Part shown: positions 46,536 through 58,670 of the stretch, piece by piece
Layout: every line of letters starts with the position of its first letter
Position numbering within the stretch: position 1 is the first letter of the stretch
Assembly (NCBI GenBank): GCA_019914995.1
Contig: CM034127.1
Coordinates: forward strand, 9,982,001 to 10,046,000
Direction: 5' to 3'
DNA from: Acanthochlamys bracteata
Lineage: Eukaryota; Streptophyta; Magnoliopsida; Pandanales; Velloziaceae
Length of the DNA: 64,000 bases
Notes under the pieces: generated by a model
Told to the model about the DNA's origin: nothing
Seen by the model: the letters and a program-made list of their open reading frames with translations, nothing else
Databases searched by the model: none
Translations under genes and position numbers: made by a program

Positions 46536-49260
46536 CAGAGGAGGTAGAGCAGAAGAAATACGACCTGCTGCGGGCAGTCCAGGACTCGCAGCGTAGCCTC
46601 ACTGCAACCCCTAACCAACTCTCGGCCGTCGAGGAAGCCTTGGTAATCAATCTTATCATTACTGTTTCTTTTTGCTGATTTGATCGGTGAATGCGAGAGT
46701 TTAGTGCAGGTGCCAAAGGAGGTTTATGATGTGCTTGTCTTGTTTACTGCAAGGTTGCCCATCCTCCAGGTTCCCTCCAGTTTACCATTTTTATTGTTGT
46801 TTTTCCTCAAAAGAAATTAAGCAATTAAGAAGCTTGTGGCAGCTTAGTCTTGGGGAAAAAAACAAATGTTGTAGTCAGTAAGACCTTTATGGGAGCTATT
46901 TTGGTCACGTATCCAAAGAACAAGGGGGAATACCTGCATAATATTGAAATTCAGAAAGAAATTGGGATGTTTGCAGCTATCCAATATCAACGAAAGAAGC
47001 ATAAAATTTCAAACAGGAGTTTATTGGTGTCAGTTTACTGTATTATAATCTATTTGTTTGTTGTTTGCTTCATTTTGTGAATTCAATTGGTGTTGGCATT
47101 GTATGAATGGTAATATGCAGCAGGCGTTGTTCTTGATTTATTGCAGGTTGTCAGGTATTCCAGAAATTTAAGTGCCAGAACAGATTGGATGGGTATTGTG
47201 CGAAATGTTGTCGCTGGAGTCTGTAGAACCTATTGGAGGTAACCCTTGCAAGCACACTATATGTTTCTTCTGATTTTTTTGTAATTATCCTTTCAATGAT
47301 TTATTGAAATGGATAAAGAACAAAGAGATGAGTGCCTTATACAGGATTTATGACTTCCATTGGCTAAGTTGTTTCACTTTTGGTTCAGTATTTACCACTT
47401 CATGTCCTAAACTAGGTGATACTTGCATCTGTGCTTGCCCTCACTTCAACTAGTCTATTAAAGATCTTCATGCCAAGTTTGGACATTTCTTAAGCATTTT
47501 TCTTTTCCTATTACATATGTTCTATAGTTCATGGAGAAGTGATGTGATTTGTCTATGTATATGAGGTATCTCATGTGTTCATAGGTTTGGATGTTATATT
47601 GATTTCTACAAACGTGGGTTTTTTTCCTTGCAGGAGCAAGGAGGTGCAACTCTTTAGTTACTGCAACCAAAGTGCAACATATATCTCCAGTTTGAGTAGG
47701 AAGCTATCTGAGATGTTTTGTTTTTTGTCTGGAAGCAATATGGTCTTTTGAAATCATGCTATAATCTTTTCTGATAAGAATCTAATATAAGTTTGTGAGG
47801 TTAATGTGCAAGAATGAAAGGTTGCAGTTCATGTTAATTGACACTTTACTGAACTGAATAAATTTGCAGTGATAGTTTTGAGAGAAGACTTTGTATAGAC
47901 GTACTTGTTCGTATACATTATTTATTGTAAAGGGTCTACCCTTTTCCATGGTTCTTTTGCTAAGCAACATTGACACAGCAACATTTTGCTGTTACCTAGT
48001 TCTTGTTTGTGCGGCGTAGAAGCAATTTGAGATCATGCTTTTGCTGTATTCCCTCAGAGGTCTTGGAGATAGTTACATGGTTTTCCACAGTTTCTTCTTT
48101 TGCTTTGCAATTACATTTTCTCTAGAGGCCTGTGTGTAGCTATAAAGACAATTTATATCTGCATATGTGGAAAATTCGCCCCTTACAAACTATAGAAGCT
48201 ACCATAGAGCAACATGTTACAGAAAAATATGGTCTTCATTCCAAGTTTGAAAATTTGAATATGTTGCTTTTCTGAATTCCGTTTAATCATTCTTATTCTA
48301 CTATTCTTGAGGTAATCAGGTCATCAATGTGAAAACCAAGTCAAAATGAGAAGCTTGCAGTTCGTCTGAACTTGAAATACTTGAAGTGAATGCTAACATT
48401 TCCATTGTACCAATGAGTTTCTGCACCCAAGTATTTGATTTCCCCTGGATTGTTACCTGTTGCTTTCTACTGATTACACCGCTTGATTGCAAAGACTGCA
48501 GTTGAGTGACTGTTTAAATGTTAGTTTGCAAGCTGCTGTTGAGAATATAACGATCAGTGATGAGTTGCAAGCTCTTCTAGCTCCAGCTTACTACCCCGCT
48601 CATATTTAAATCTACAGGTGAAGTACAGAAAGCAGTCTCCTTCGAACCTTCAAATAGCAATTTCATCATGTTGACATTTACAGCTAATGATTAATGCCTT
48701 TGTCAAATCCTCATTTAGTTTGTATCCTTCATTTAGAACTGATACACATGTTTGAGTATTGCATGTCTTTTGTTTGATACTTTCCAGACACCTATTTGTT
48801 AATCTGGTAGAGTTCTTTTCTGCTGCATAGTTTCTTTTGTAGACCAATTTGTTGGATGCATAACTGATGTTTCTTTCCTGCAAATATTTACTCAGAACAT
48901 GTGGTGATGCAGATCTCCAGTTTCTTAGAACTTTTAAGGCTCAGCTACAAGCCCTTGAGAGGTAAATCATTTCTACTTTAGCAACAGTATTTTGGTGGTC
49001 TTGACACTCTCTAACCCTCTAAAAGGATGTTGATTTGACTTTCAGCGTCTGCAATAGCTGCTGGTAATTTATCGTTTGACAAAACTGAAAAATATGAATA
49101 AATTAAAAAAGGGGCAGTTGTTAGCAAATACTTTACAACTGCTCTGCAGACCATCACCAGGAGGGAGTCTACTATTTTATCTTATTTAGATCACAACATG
49201 CTGTTAGGACGCTTTCTTGGTGGGAAGGAGTATTTGCATTCGCCAGAGCTCAGCCTCTTA
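46536..49260 (+). pseudogene. plastid-lipid-associated protein / fibrillin (PAP10-like), decayed
   Basis: Fibrillins are plastoglobule and thylakoid lipid-associated proteins. Exon-sized pieces appear in the right order with introns between: 46536-46640 (AEEVEQKKYDLLRAVQDSQR), 46733-46771 (DVLVLFTARLPILQ, with the preceding part of the exon unrecognisable), 47154-47240 (VFQKFKCQNR then frameshifts and a stop), 47635-47700 (frame lost; GGATL remains), 48546-48610 (NITISDELQALLAPA), 48905-48960 (QFLRTFKAQ in a shifted frame) and 49195-49258 (DHNMLLGR then GVFAFARAQPL after a frameshift). At least four frame breaks exclude a functional product. No transit-peptide exon was found. The structure (introns kept, reading frames broken) means a duplicated gene, not a retrocopy. 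Confidence 0.7.
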
Positions 49261-49532
49261 TGTCATATCACCTGCCTTCAATGAACTTCAAGAGTATGCT
49301 TAAAAAGCTTGAAGGATATGTGTCTGGGGACCATGTCTCTGAAAGTTCCCTTCAACCTGGTCGCCCTTTATCCCTTGAGAAACATCCTGATACACGATAT
49401 GCCCATCTAATTGAAGGTCATACATTGACACACTACATTCTAGCATTAAACTTCAAATTTACCTTAACCTGCATGTGCCAGTTTAAAATGTTCATTCTTA
49501 GATCATGTAAAATGGATTTATCACAAGGATGA
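49260..49532 (+). other. open frame following the fibrillin relic
   Basis: A 90-codon frame beginning MSYHLPSMNFKSMLKKLEGY runs straight on from the last fibrillin-like segment. The first 57 residues (to HLIEGHTL) have coding-like composition and may be an exon ending at a GTCATA donor; the rest is AT-rich. I do not recognise a family. It may belong to another decayed gene fused to the relic. Confidence 0.3.
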
Positions 49533-50159
49533 TCGTTTTGTATACGACCTAAAAAAACATTTAGCAATTCTATGTATAAAATTTGTCTACAAATTCTAAA
49601 TATAAAATTTGTCAGCGTACATCTTTTCTAACTTCTTAATCTGACCCATCTGTTTGAGTTAATTTGAGGTGCCTCCTTTTTTTTCGGAAGGTTCACCGTA
49701 TAGCCAAAGCTGTTGATAGCGGATGTTGCAGGGAGTGTTTTCTAGGTTAACTTGGGGCCTCCATTTCTTCTACTAAGAATGCTGAATATCGTTAAAGTTA
49801 TCCTCAAAGAGAACAAACTCATACTGTAGTTACAAATAGGTCGAAATAGCGGCCCAAGTTTAAAGATCGGAAACTAGTGATCATCTAGTTTTCAGTAGGA
49901 TGCAAGGAGAGGCATGAGTACTGTCAAAAGTCAAGGTGTTGAATCTTTTGGAGCATTTTCCTACCTATAGGATTGATCTCATGCTTATAAATAATCTCGT
50001 ATATATCAGGGAATTTCCTGTGTAGCACATAAGGGTAGATTTTACTAGAAGCAACTAAATGAGTTGCAAACTATAGGCAACCCCTCATATGCATAAAAGA
50101 ATTGTAACATATCAAGCTTAGGAAACAAGGAGATACTAGCTACACATGAAGCTCAGAGT

Positions 50160-50295
50160 TCAAAAACTTGTAGAAGCAGCTGGAGCTCCAAACAGAGATG
50201 CAGAGGGCACCGGTGCCAACGGACTAGGAGGAGAGCGGTCCAAAGGTTCGTAGAGAAGTTCTGAAGGAGTGCCTAATCTTGTTGCAGACTTGCAA
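50160..50295 (-). other. coding-like terminal exon segment
   Basis: After a minus-strand CCCCCCAG acceptor the frame reads TRLGTPSELLYEPLDRSP, then PLAPVPSASLFGAPAAS and stops at TGA (50160-50162). GC-rich and Pro/Ser-rich, unlike the surrounding DNA. It could be the last exon of the HNH-like pseudogene just upstream, or part of an unrelated lost gene. Confidence 0.35.
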
Positions 50296-50586
50296 CTGGG
50301 GGGAAAAATGTCATCAACGACTTTTACATATAACAAGTACTACGATAGACGAACCATTCAAGCAATGAATAATAAATAATAAATCAGGAGGGCAAAAAGC
50401 TAAGAACATGTTTTAAATTATACGATAGACGGTCCAAAGGTTTCCTTCCAATGCAATCCGCGCCCTTTTTCAGGCCCAAGATCATGGAGGGAGATGAAGG
50501 GATTGACCTAAAGCTCTGCTGCTTTCGGTCCTGATATTTTCTCTCTTTTCTTTGCTGTTGTCCTCTCTTTCAAAGCTCTTTCGTCC

Positions 50587-53500
50587 TCAGAAAGCCTTAG
50601 TAGCATTAGTATTGTCAGCTACGATTGTATGATTTATTTCATGCATCCTGTTTCTTCTATAATTAAGATCACAACCTCGCTTTTCAATTTTGTCAGTGTT
50701 GTTTTTACTATTCTGCATTGCAGATCCCTCAGATGGGTTCTCCTCAGTTTTATCTAGCATTTTCTTCAACCACTTCTCCACATTCTGCTCCCCTTGTTTG
50801 TTTCTTTGCTCTTCATCTTCATCTTTGACAGGGCTAACTGACAAGTTCATCTTGACAGCGTTATGCTTGGATTGCTTGGTCTCTCCAATGCCCAGCTTAC
50901 TTAGCTTATTACTTAGAGAAGTTTCATCCTTTGCAGCAAAGGTCAACCTTTGCTTTTCAGTTTCCTTTGGATCAAAACTCTTGCCGCATTGTTCATGTTC
51001 AGTTGCCATTTTAAGCTTTCGGTCTCGAGACTCGACATTTTTTAACAAGATGATTCTGTCCTCTTCATTATCCATGCTCTTGCCAATGGTATTCTTTTCA
51101 GTTTATCAGTCACAGGGCATATGCTTCGTCCACTGCTCATTCGCCAACTATTATTGTGTTGCTCATCTTCTTTAGTGAGTGGCAATGCTCGAGAAAAATT
51201 CTCACGAGTTTCTTCATCAATGGCGTGTGCAGATGAATCTAGGCTATCTTCTTCTAGAATCAGAGATGATCCTGCTAGCGAGGCCTTGTGTTCTTCTTCC
51301 AATAAATGTCGAAGCTCTTTTCTTGTGGGACCATCTAATCTTGACAAGAACAGCCTCTCAAGCCTTTCTTCACCCAAGGCATAATTTGTCCTTGACCTTT
51401 TTCGTGCAAACCAATGAGGGCGCATCTGTTCTTCAAACTCGTTTCTGTGCTTGTATCTCCTGTGAAGTTCTTCTCTGAAGATTCGCACATTTCTCTCTGT
51501 GCCTCCAATCTTGCCTTTAGAGCACTTGTTGTAACCTGATTCAACCTAACTTGTTCCTTGTATATGACAGCCCTACATTTAGAAACCAACTAAAGAGTTA
51601 CATACTGTTACCAAGCATGAAAAATCCCATGAAACCAAAATTTAGGTAATTAGTCAAATTCCTTACTTGTACATGACATCTCTGATCAGTTTCTCTAACA
51701 TGACTCGGTATGAAGCTTGAGCGTCTGCTAGTCGCCGGCATTTCTCTACTCTTCACCTCTTCCTTATAAGCTGTGCTTCCAAGTCCTGAAGAGCCGTTCT
51801 TTCAGCTTCGTTACTCCGCTTTACTTGTTCTAACTCACTCTCCAGATGAGTAATCTGCTCTTGCTTCTTCTTAGTTTCTTCCCTTTGCCGTAATGAATCT
51901 CTCGCCATGGAAATTGAAAGACATGGGTTTGTATTATAAGAATCCATTTGAGGATCACCGTTTTCCTTCAAAACACTTGGTTTGAATCTTTGCAATGCCA
52001 TACTTGGAGCACAACCTTCTTCAGCGGACAGCTTCATTCCACCTATGAGATGTCATAAAGATTTAGAATTTCTAACAAAAGACAAATGTTTTAGGAGAGA
52101 AGACTATACAACTGACCAACTATAGGTGAGGCAGGCATGGAAGCTCTATTTATATCCAAAGGCTTCAACACCGATGCATCTGAACTTTCTTGCAAGACGA
52201 CTGCAGCTGGAGTAAGACCATTTTTGCTCTTCATCCCCATGGAACTTCGAGGAAAAGCATGAGATTCGACCGTCTGCAATGAGTTCAGCTCCTCATTCCC
52301 TCCATCAGGAAACAAGAAGGAAAATGCTCTACTTCTGTAACAAGTAAAAGATGTACGGATTATATCTTTCGTGAGACAAATATAAGACATTCTCAAATAA
52401 AAAACTTGGGTTTTAGTTTCTCTGCGCTAACCTGAAATCAGAATTTTTAGAAGCAATTATACATAAGAACTGGTTTACTGAGATCCCATGTTGAAGATCC
52501 CACCATGGTACAAAATACTGTAGCTTGTTTTTCTTCTTTTGGCAAACTTGCCACTGCAAAAGCCTCAAATTGCTTGGAACAGTTTTCCCACCTGCTGCAA
52601 ATTTCAAAGTAATACACGTTTAATAATACATGTCTTCAAAGTTCAAATTTCGAGTTTCTTTTTTGGTATACTCCCTTGAGCAAGGGAACCAATGATCGAT
52701 GTCCCAAGCTAGTGGAGAACCTGAATTTGCATGCAAGTAGAGTACATTGCCAAAAGGGGTCTACCCGAAACAATGCAGGATCGAATCCAGCCTTCCTGGC
52801 CAATAAGAAGCACAAAGGTATCATAAACATCTTATTTTCTATAATTTATTTAAACTTGAATGGTTCACAAGAGCGCACCCTAGATGATCAAGTTGCTTCC
52901 AAAGGTGATTGACATAGTTTCGGGGGTTCGCAGAAGGGTAGTCCTCAGGGTCAATGATAGGAAACATTTGATTCATGTCCTTCACTCTCAATGCCTGCAG
53001 ATTCAATCTTTACAATCTTGCTTATAGTAGAGGAGAGCAAAAAACTTTCAGCAGAGCTAATATAAAAGAGAAAGAAGAAAAACATGATATGCCAAGTGTC
53101 ACTGATTCTGCAACTGTAAATCAAAACTTTCCATGGACTGCTCCTGTTCCTGGTCAATCAAAAGGGTATTTCTCTTTGAAGTAGAACTTCGTCTTCGTCA
53201 ATCCAGGAGTTTGAGCAGACCGCCCGATTTTGATGATAAATTGAAGTTTCGGATTACTAGCCAGATTAATTGGCTAGTAGCTCTGTTACTGTTCTATCAA
53301 ACAGTAATCTACTAAACATGCAAGTGAGGTAATTAGCACTTGTAATCACATAGTTGACCCAATAATTAACTTCACAACCACTAGAATATCAGAATTTGAA
53401 TGGTCTTATCCAGATCATTGCTGCATATTATCTCAGTGAGCTACAGCAATGTTATTGCTTTACTGAGCACCTACTGTAACTGTCAAGAAAAATAAAAATA

Positions 53501-53903
53501 AGGTAACGCATTCTGAGGCAAATGGAAAGTTTGACAATTTAACACTGACATGCATTACAAAATATTCTAATTAATCCCCAGTTTTCAATCCACTAATAAT
53601 GTTCTATCGAAGACAAGCTCCAATAAATTATCTGAAATTAGCAATGGCTATGGAATCTATTCTACACAATTGGCTGGATCTATCTATTATCCCAACTGTA
53701 ATACTGCAAAGATTATTTCTCTTCACCTCCTGTGGTTGAAGAGTGTAAGGTAAGAAAGAGAAAGGTGGTCCTTAGCTATAAGGCTTCAACATGTAATGGT
53801 TTCTGCAAAGCTTCGCGTAAGCTTTCGGGTACCCAAGGCTTTTTTCCACCTTCAGTTCTTCTTCACTTTCCTGCTGCAACTTTCCTGCTGCCGCAGTTGC
53901 CAT
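50587..53903 (-). pseudogene. plant-specific HNH-like, coiled-coil protein gene, decayed
   Basis: By memory this plant family has an HNH-nuclease-like core (DIDHWFPCSR...GG.TVPSNL) followed by a coiled coil; its function is not known to me. Order on the minus strand: exon 1 from ATG 53903 (ESEEELKVEKSLGYPKAYAK), with TAA at 53772-53774 and then GPPFSFLPYTLQPQEVKR; 52870-52994 (KDMNQMFPIIDPEDYPSANP); 52675-52800 (AGFDPALFRVD, then an extra T near 52758 shifts the frame before WDIDHWFPCS); 52450-52590 (GGKTVPSNLRLLQWQVC); 52120-52340; 51690-52037 with TGA at 51753-51755 in place of an Arg codon, then EKCRRLADAQASYRVMLEKL; 51040-51570 with single-base frame breaks near 51470 and 51060; tail to 50587. 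At least five disruptions in a gene that still has its introns. Confidence 0.75.
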
Positions 53904-53989
53904 CGCTGGGTGTCTCCTTCTTACCTTTGCCTCTCTGCTCTGTTGCAGAAAAGTGAAGAAGAAGAAGAAGAAGGGCTGAAGAGATCCTG

Positions 53990-54720
53990 TTGGCACGCGA
54001 AGGACAAAGGTGTGTGTTTTGAAACAACGGTCGACTAGAGAAACCAGTCGTTTGCTCAGAGAGTTTTCTCTGACTCTTTATTGCTGTTTGTGTGTGTTCG
54101 GGTTTTGAAATCTAAAGAGCGCGTGTGATGGGGGGACGAAGGAAGTACCGGTTCAGTGTGACCTGGCTGGTAATGGGCAGATCACAGGGTACTGGTTGGT
54201 ACATTTTGACTCAATGATTAACCAAACTAATGATGCATTACATATAGATCCTTGAAATGACATAATTAGCCGTCAATAATCACACAACTAACCCTCAATA
54301 ATCATATGTATTCAATAGAACCACAGTTAAATAATATGACATAAATTAAGAAATTCAAATAAACTAGTGATAAATATTGATAATTACCGACAAACGACAC
54401 GAACTCATTATTCATATAAGGTCAGAACTATGGGACTATAACAAGGACAGCTAGGATAGCTACTGATATTATCCGACAAGATCAACTTATTTCCATAGCA
54501 ATTCTAGCATTGAAGAATTCAACTTCCTAAGAAATTTAAGAAAGATTGTTCGAAAGTTTTAATAAACTACACATCCAACTAACACTAAGAAAGATGAAGA
54601 GTTGGAACTACTACCAGTTCTTATCTGTAAGTGCAATCCATCCAATGTAATTCTTTTTGTTTTTTCTCACAATATATTAGCTACTACATAATATTAATCA
54701 TCATGTTAACATTTACGTGG
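53990..54720. other. intergenic stretch, nothing recognised
   Basis: Upstream flank of the HNH-like relic. AT-rich, no gene, repeat family or clear promoter element visible. Confidence 0.4.
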
Positions 54721-55060
54721 CGGTGGCAGTGGTGGAGGAGGAACTCATTTTGCACGGATTGATCGGGGCGGTGCTGAAGAGTGATGCTTGTGGTTGGAAA
54801 GGGAGGTGTTAGAACTTTGCCTGAATGGGGCAGAAGGGACGTTTTAGAAGAGCCTGTGAGCGCCGAGGTGGAGGAGAAGGCTGAAACTTTTTTTATAAAA
54901 AATAAAAAAATAAAAAAAAAAAGAAAAACCTACGTGCATGGTGCCGGAGTTCTTCTTCGGCAGCCACGCAGCACCTAGCAGCAACCATTTCAGGCGAAGC
55001 TGCGGCAACGACGAAGGCAAGCAAGATAACAAAAGCATGGACTAGATTCCTCCAAAGCAA
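54720..55060 (-). pseudogene. possible degenerate member of the secreted proline-rich cluster
   Basis: On the minus strand LVHAFVILLAFVVAAAS gives a signal-peptide-like hydrophobic run, followed by a poly-T tract (an A-rich run on the plus strand at 54893-54926) and then sequence reading KVLTPPFPTTSITLQHRPDQ in one frame, loosely like the KPPPTTTPNRHPG of the gene at 58671. No ATG, no continuous frame. The relationship is inferred mainly from position in the array. Confidence 0.25.
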
Positions 55061-55139
55061 CCCGTCTCTCTTGATCTGTCGGTTACGTTGAAAAGTTGAA
55101 TCCTTGGGTAGATTGGTTACAACCAATTTCAAAGTACTC

Positions 55140-56064
55140 GCATTAGATGCATTCGTTTTTAAAAGTATTCGTACATATTCTTAAATATATCACGACTAAT
55201 AATTGTTTAAAATCTCAACATGTTTATTAATTACTGAGAAGTCTACCGACATACATATAAAGCGTATATACTTAAAAGGATAATTTACTAGTTATAACAA
55301 ATATTTTGTAGGAAGCACTTTGGAAACAGTTGTACGAGATCGAAATGGACGAATTGCAAACAAGTTATCCAGGTGAACACTTCATAATGAATCCGAATTG
55401 GATGAAGTTTAAGATTTAGAGTATGTTCGCGAGTGTTTATTAAAAAATAATTTTGAAATGAAAAATATTTTTAAAAAATTTTTTAATAAATTTTGTTAGT
55501 ACAAATAAATAATTATAATATTTTACAATGTAAAAGTTTTTTTTAATTTTTAAAGATTTGATAAAAAATTATAAAAATTTTTATAGTAAAAATAAAATAA
55601 AAATGAGTTCAAATTACTTCCAAAAATAACTCAAGTATTTTGGGTTGGGTCCTTTTTCCCTTATGAGATATGTCCACACAAGATTTCAGTTGTGAGGAAA
55701 AAGAATTCTCAGGCATGTTTTGCGAGAGCTATGTCCGCACGAGATCTTCAGCCTATGGTATGTAGACTTACTACAGAGGCAATTATCTGGTAAATTTCTG
55801 TTGACTTCATGTTGAGCACCATTCAGTTTCATTATCAAATCATTGTCTAAGCTATCGAATCGCTACATGTATTCTGGCATCGGATTTCCATTATGTATCC
55901 TTTTACAATTTGGCAATAAAACAGAAGCGGAGTCAAAGCGGAGTACATAAATGGGTATTATCTTTGGAGTGAGTACAAATAAACATACCTATAGAACTAA
56001 CATTAGCGAGACGGATTACTGGGGAAATACAATAGATTTATTTCCTAAAGGTGAGGGTGGATAT
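55140..56064. other. intergenic stretch with a weak family A copy
   Basis: 55430-55620 shows the AT blocks of family A in reverse but its ends are lost. The rest has no recognisable feature. Confidence 0.4.
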
Positions 56065-56361
56065 CTATGGTGGAGATTTGCACGGTGCAGGACCTGCTGG
56101 AGGCGGTAGTGGAGACCAGGGTGAGCTAACACTCCTTGGCGGTGAAGAAGATGGAGGAGGCATCGGCAGGGATGGCGGTGGCGGCCGTGGTGGTGGTGAT
56201 TTATAGTAGTAAGGTGGCAGGAAAGTGTGATGTTGAGTAGAGCCAAGAGGGGCAGGCGGAGAACGACCACGTCGCCGCCTTGCAGCCTCGCTGCAGCAAG
56301 AAGAAGCAACAAGCGCTACAACGATAACCAAGAGAACTCTTAACAACAAAGACTGGCCCAT
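56065..56361 (-). CDS. small secreted proline-rich protein, cluster member 1
   Basis: 98 residues. MGQSLLLRVLLVIVVALVAS is a clear signal peptide with a small-residue cleavage area (SSCCSEA); the mature part is basic (RRRRGR), then SPPAPLGSTQHH, a YYYKSPPPRPPPPS stretch and a Pro/Ser-rich tail ending GPAPCKSPP. Likely secreted to the apoplast or wall. The same layout (MGQS start, hydrophobic leader, Arg-rich turn, SPP.P.G motif, Pro-rich tail) is found in the next gene. ATG 56361 is chosen because it aligns with the paralogue; an in-frame ATG at 56376 would add five residues. A TATAAAAAG box (56403-56411) lies just upstream. No known family assigned; signalling-peptide precursor or wall protein are both possible. 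Confidence 0.7.
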   Translation of the reverse strand: MGQSLLLRVLLVIVVALVASSCCSEAARRRRGRSPPAPLGSTQHHTFLPPYYYKSPPPRPPPPSLPMPPPSSSPPRSVSSPWSPLPPPAGPAPCKSPP

Positions 56362-56376
56362 GATTCGCAACTGCAT

Positions 56377-57374
56377 ATTAGGCTCTAGCTATATTTCCGT
56401 TGCTTTTTATATTTGCATCTATCCTTCGCTTCGGACTGAGACGGAGAGTTGTAAGTCAAGTCAAACTAGATTTGGCAGGATAGTGACAAACTTCTGACAT
56501 TTGCGGTCAGATCGGAGTAAATATAAGAAATACAAAGCTGGCTGAAGTTAACGTGGTTGACTAACTAACATGTGGACATTGTAGTAGACTTTACACGTCC
56601 GTGTTTGGTAGGAAACTGGAGACGGTCTAGAGTTGTCTGAGGATAATGGAAATTTCCACCCGCCATGAGACTGAAGAATATAGCGACTGTGAAGGGGCCT
56701 GTTTCCTTGCAATCAATTGCGCGTAGAGATGTTGTAATTCATGTACAGTTATCAGAACTGAGTCGGGCATTAATGCCTAGCGTGTCAATCGAACAGTCAG
56801 CTCAGTTATTTGGACTGTTGAGTCATCAGTCCCGTTATTTGGTCAGTTGTGTTACCAGAAAATGCTACTCCTACACGCCTACGGGAATTAAAGGGTGTCT
56901 TCTTGCTCTTTAAGTCGAGGCTTACGGAACAATCTGCTTAGGATATTAGCAGTTTTCTCACTTTTCCGATAGCTCTCTGAACCATTCTGTTAGGAAATTC
57001 ATGCCACACGGTTTTAACTCGTTGATTTCTGATGGACAGTTATTCGAGTCGTTTTTAGTACTTCAGCGTCACATTTATGCCGATTGGTCACTTTGGAATC
57101 ATACATCAAAATCATCTGTAATACAGAACTGAATTTGACCAAGTTCCCAGATGAAGAAATTAAAGGTTGAAGGGAAATTATGATGGGGAATGAAATTCTA
57201 CTTTTACGTGCTTGCTCTGGAATACATTAAGGAATCTAAAAGAGACATTTTTTCAAACTTCAACTACAGATGGAGTTATTTACTAGGGATGATCACTTTG
57301 TTCTTGAAGAAGATAACTAGAAACCTTTTGTGTTACCGGTGGTGGTGATATGATGTTGGTAACCAAAGGACTGA
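56377..57374. other. spacer between proline-rich genes 1 and 2
   Basis: Contains the promoter of member 1. A plus-strand frame at 56665-56910 (82 codons) is open but has no recognisable domain. No repeat identified. Confidence 0.4.
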
Positions 57375-57632
57375 TTAGTCGGCGATGGGCAGCTCCGGAG
57401 GTGGTGCTGGAGGGAAGCAAAACGGCTGACCACTCTGTGGTGTTGGCGGTGCCTGTGCTGAAGGCGGTGGTGGTGGTGGTGGCGGCCGTTTGAATCTAGG
57501 GTGCGGGTGACCAGCACCCACAGGTGAAGGCGGGGAAGGCCGAGGGTGACGCCTACAATCCGAAGGACAGACAGGTAGCAGTATGGAGCTAACTACCAAG
57601 AGAACTACCACTGATGCAGTAGATTGACCCAT
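57375..57632 (-). CDS. small secreted proline-rich protein, cluster member 2
   Basis: 85 residues starting MGQSTASVVVLLVVSSILLP, a signal peptide, then CPSDCRRHPRPSPPSPVGAG, a basic turn (HPHPRFKR) and a polyproline run. The SPPSPVGAGH segment recalls the Ser/Pro/Gly/His cores of plant PIP-type secreted peptides, but here it is internal and not C-terminal, so that link is only a suggestion. A TATATATAG box is at 57726-57733, about 95 bases upstream. It lies 1.0 kb upstream of member 1 on the same strand, with homologous start and layout, so the two are tandem duplicates. Confidence 0.7.
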   Translation of the reverse strand: MGQSTASVVVLLVVSSILLPVCPSDCRRHPRPSPPSPVGAGHPHPRFKRPPPPPPPPSAQAPPTPQSGQPFCFPPAPPPELPIAD

Positions 57633-58079
57633 GCAGGCTACTGATCAGCTAGTAATTAGTTTGCTATCAGCCGGCGTATTCTAGATATCTAGTGTTCAAT
57701 CAATTACTTCTTTTTGCACCGTCAGCTATATATAAAAATCTAATGGGTTTTGTGCTTGTTGGGGAGACACGGTAGAGTTGAAGTCACATCATCACATGCA
57801 AATAGATGAAAGTCGTGCAGAGCAGGAGCACGGAACTTTCTTCGGAGACTTAACAGATCGTTTACGATTATTTAAAATAAAAATATCTATTAAAAACTTT
57901 CATGAATTCAAGAATAATTATTTGTCAGATAATTTGTGTACTTTGGAATAGTATAGCGAGTAGTTTCTTCTTCAATGTCGATTTTAGTTGCTAAGGAAGT
58001 ATTAAAATTCTCCAAATATCTCTGGGCATTTTAAGCTAGCTAATTTATTTATTGTTAGTAAAAACTATGATATTGGGAC
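57633..58079. other. spacer upstream of proline-rich gene 2
   Basis: Holds the TATA box of member 2 at 57726-57733. Nothing else recognised. Confidence 0.4.
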
Positions 58080-58325
58080 CGTTTGGTTAAATATTATCAG
58101 AAAAATAATTATTTAATTTTTTATTTTATATTTTTTAATACATATTTTATAAATATTTAAAAAAAATTTTAAAAAATTTAAAAAATATAAAAAAATTTTA
58201 CGTAATAAAATTTTTATATTATATATTTTCATTTTTTTAAAATAAAAAATAAAATTCATCTTTAAAAAAATAAAAATATTTTCTATTTCAAAAAAATTCT
58301 ATTTTATAAGTATTTTTAAATATCT
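58080..58325 (+). mobile_element. family A MITE-like repeat, copy 8 (forward)
   Basis: Starts CCGTTTGGTTAAATATTATC, then TTTATTTTATATTTTTTAAT, TTTTACGTAATAAAATTT and TTCTATTTTATAAGTATTTT at the right end. It lies between proline-rich genes 2 and 3. Confidence 0.6.
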
Positions 58326-58670
58326 TTTATGCAAACACAGACTACAAAATTTGTCTATCCTATACAGATTCTCAGAATTGTTATTTTCGTAATTCCTTTC
58401 ATAGTAAGTAATTGATACAACCTCTTTAAGTTTACAAAACCTAAGCAACTTTTCAGGTAAGGACAAAGACTTTGGCAATTGAAAAGGAAACCTTCGTCTG
58501 CCTGCAGTTGACAGTCGCTGCAAGGTCATCTGGTCATGCGTGGCGCTACATCTTCCCAAGAGCTTATCAGTCAACACCTACGTTTGTCCAGATGAAAATT
58601 TATTTTAATACACGTATATTAGTGAGTGGTGTTGGATATGAGCATGTCGACCTTTGAAGAATATGTAGTT

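Noticed and set aside
50690..51384. long plus-strand frames rich in Ser/Leu/Phe
   Set aside because: Antisense of the charged coiled-coil tail of the HNH-like pseudogene.
52676..52830. tRNA-derived SINE, suggested by GGATCGAATCC and a possible A-box
   Set aside because: The same bases on the minus strand translate to the HNH-like exon (AGFDPALFRVD, WDIDHWFPCS), which explains them better.
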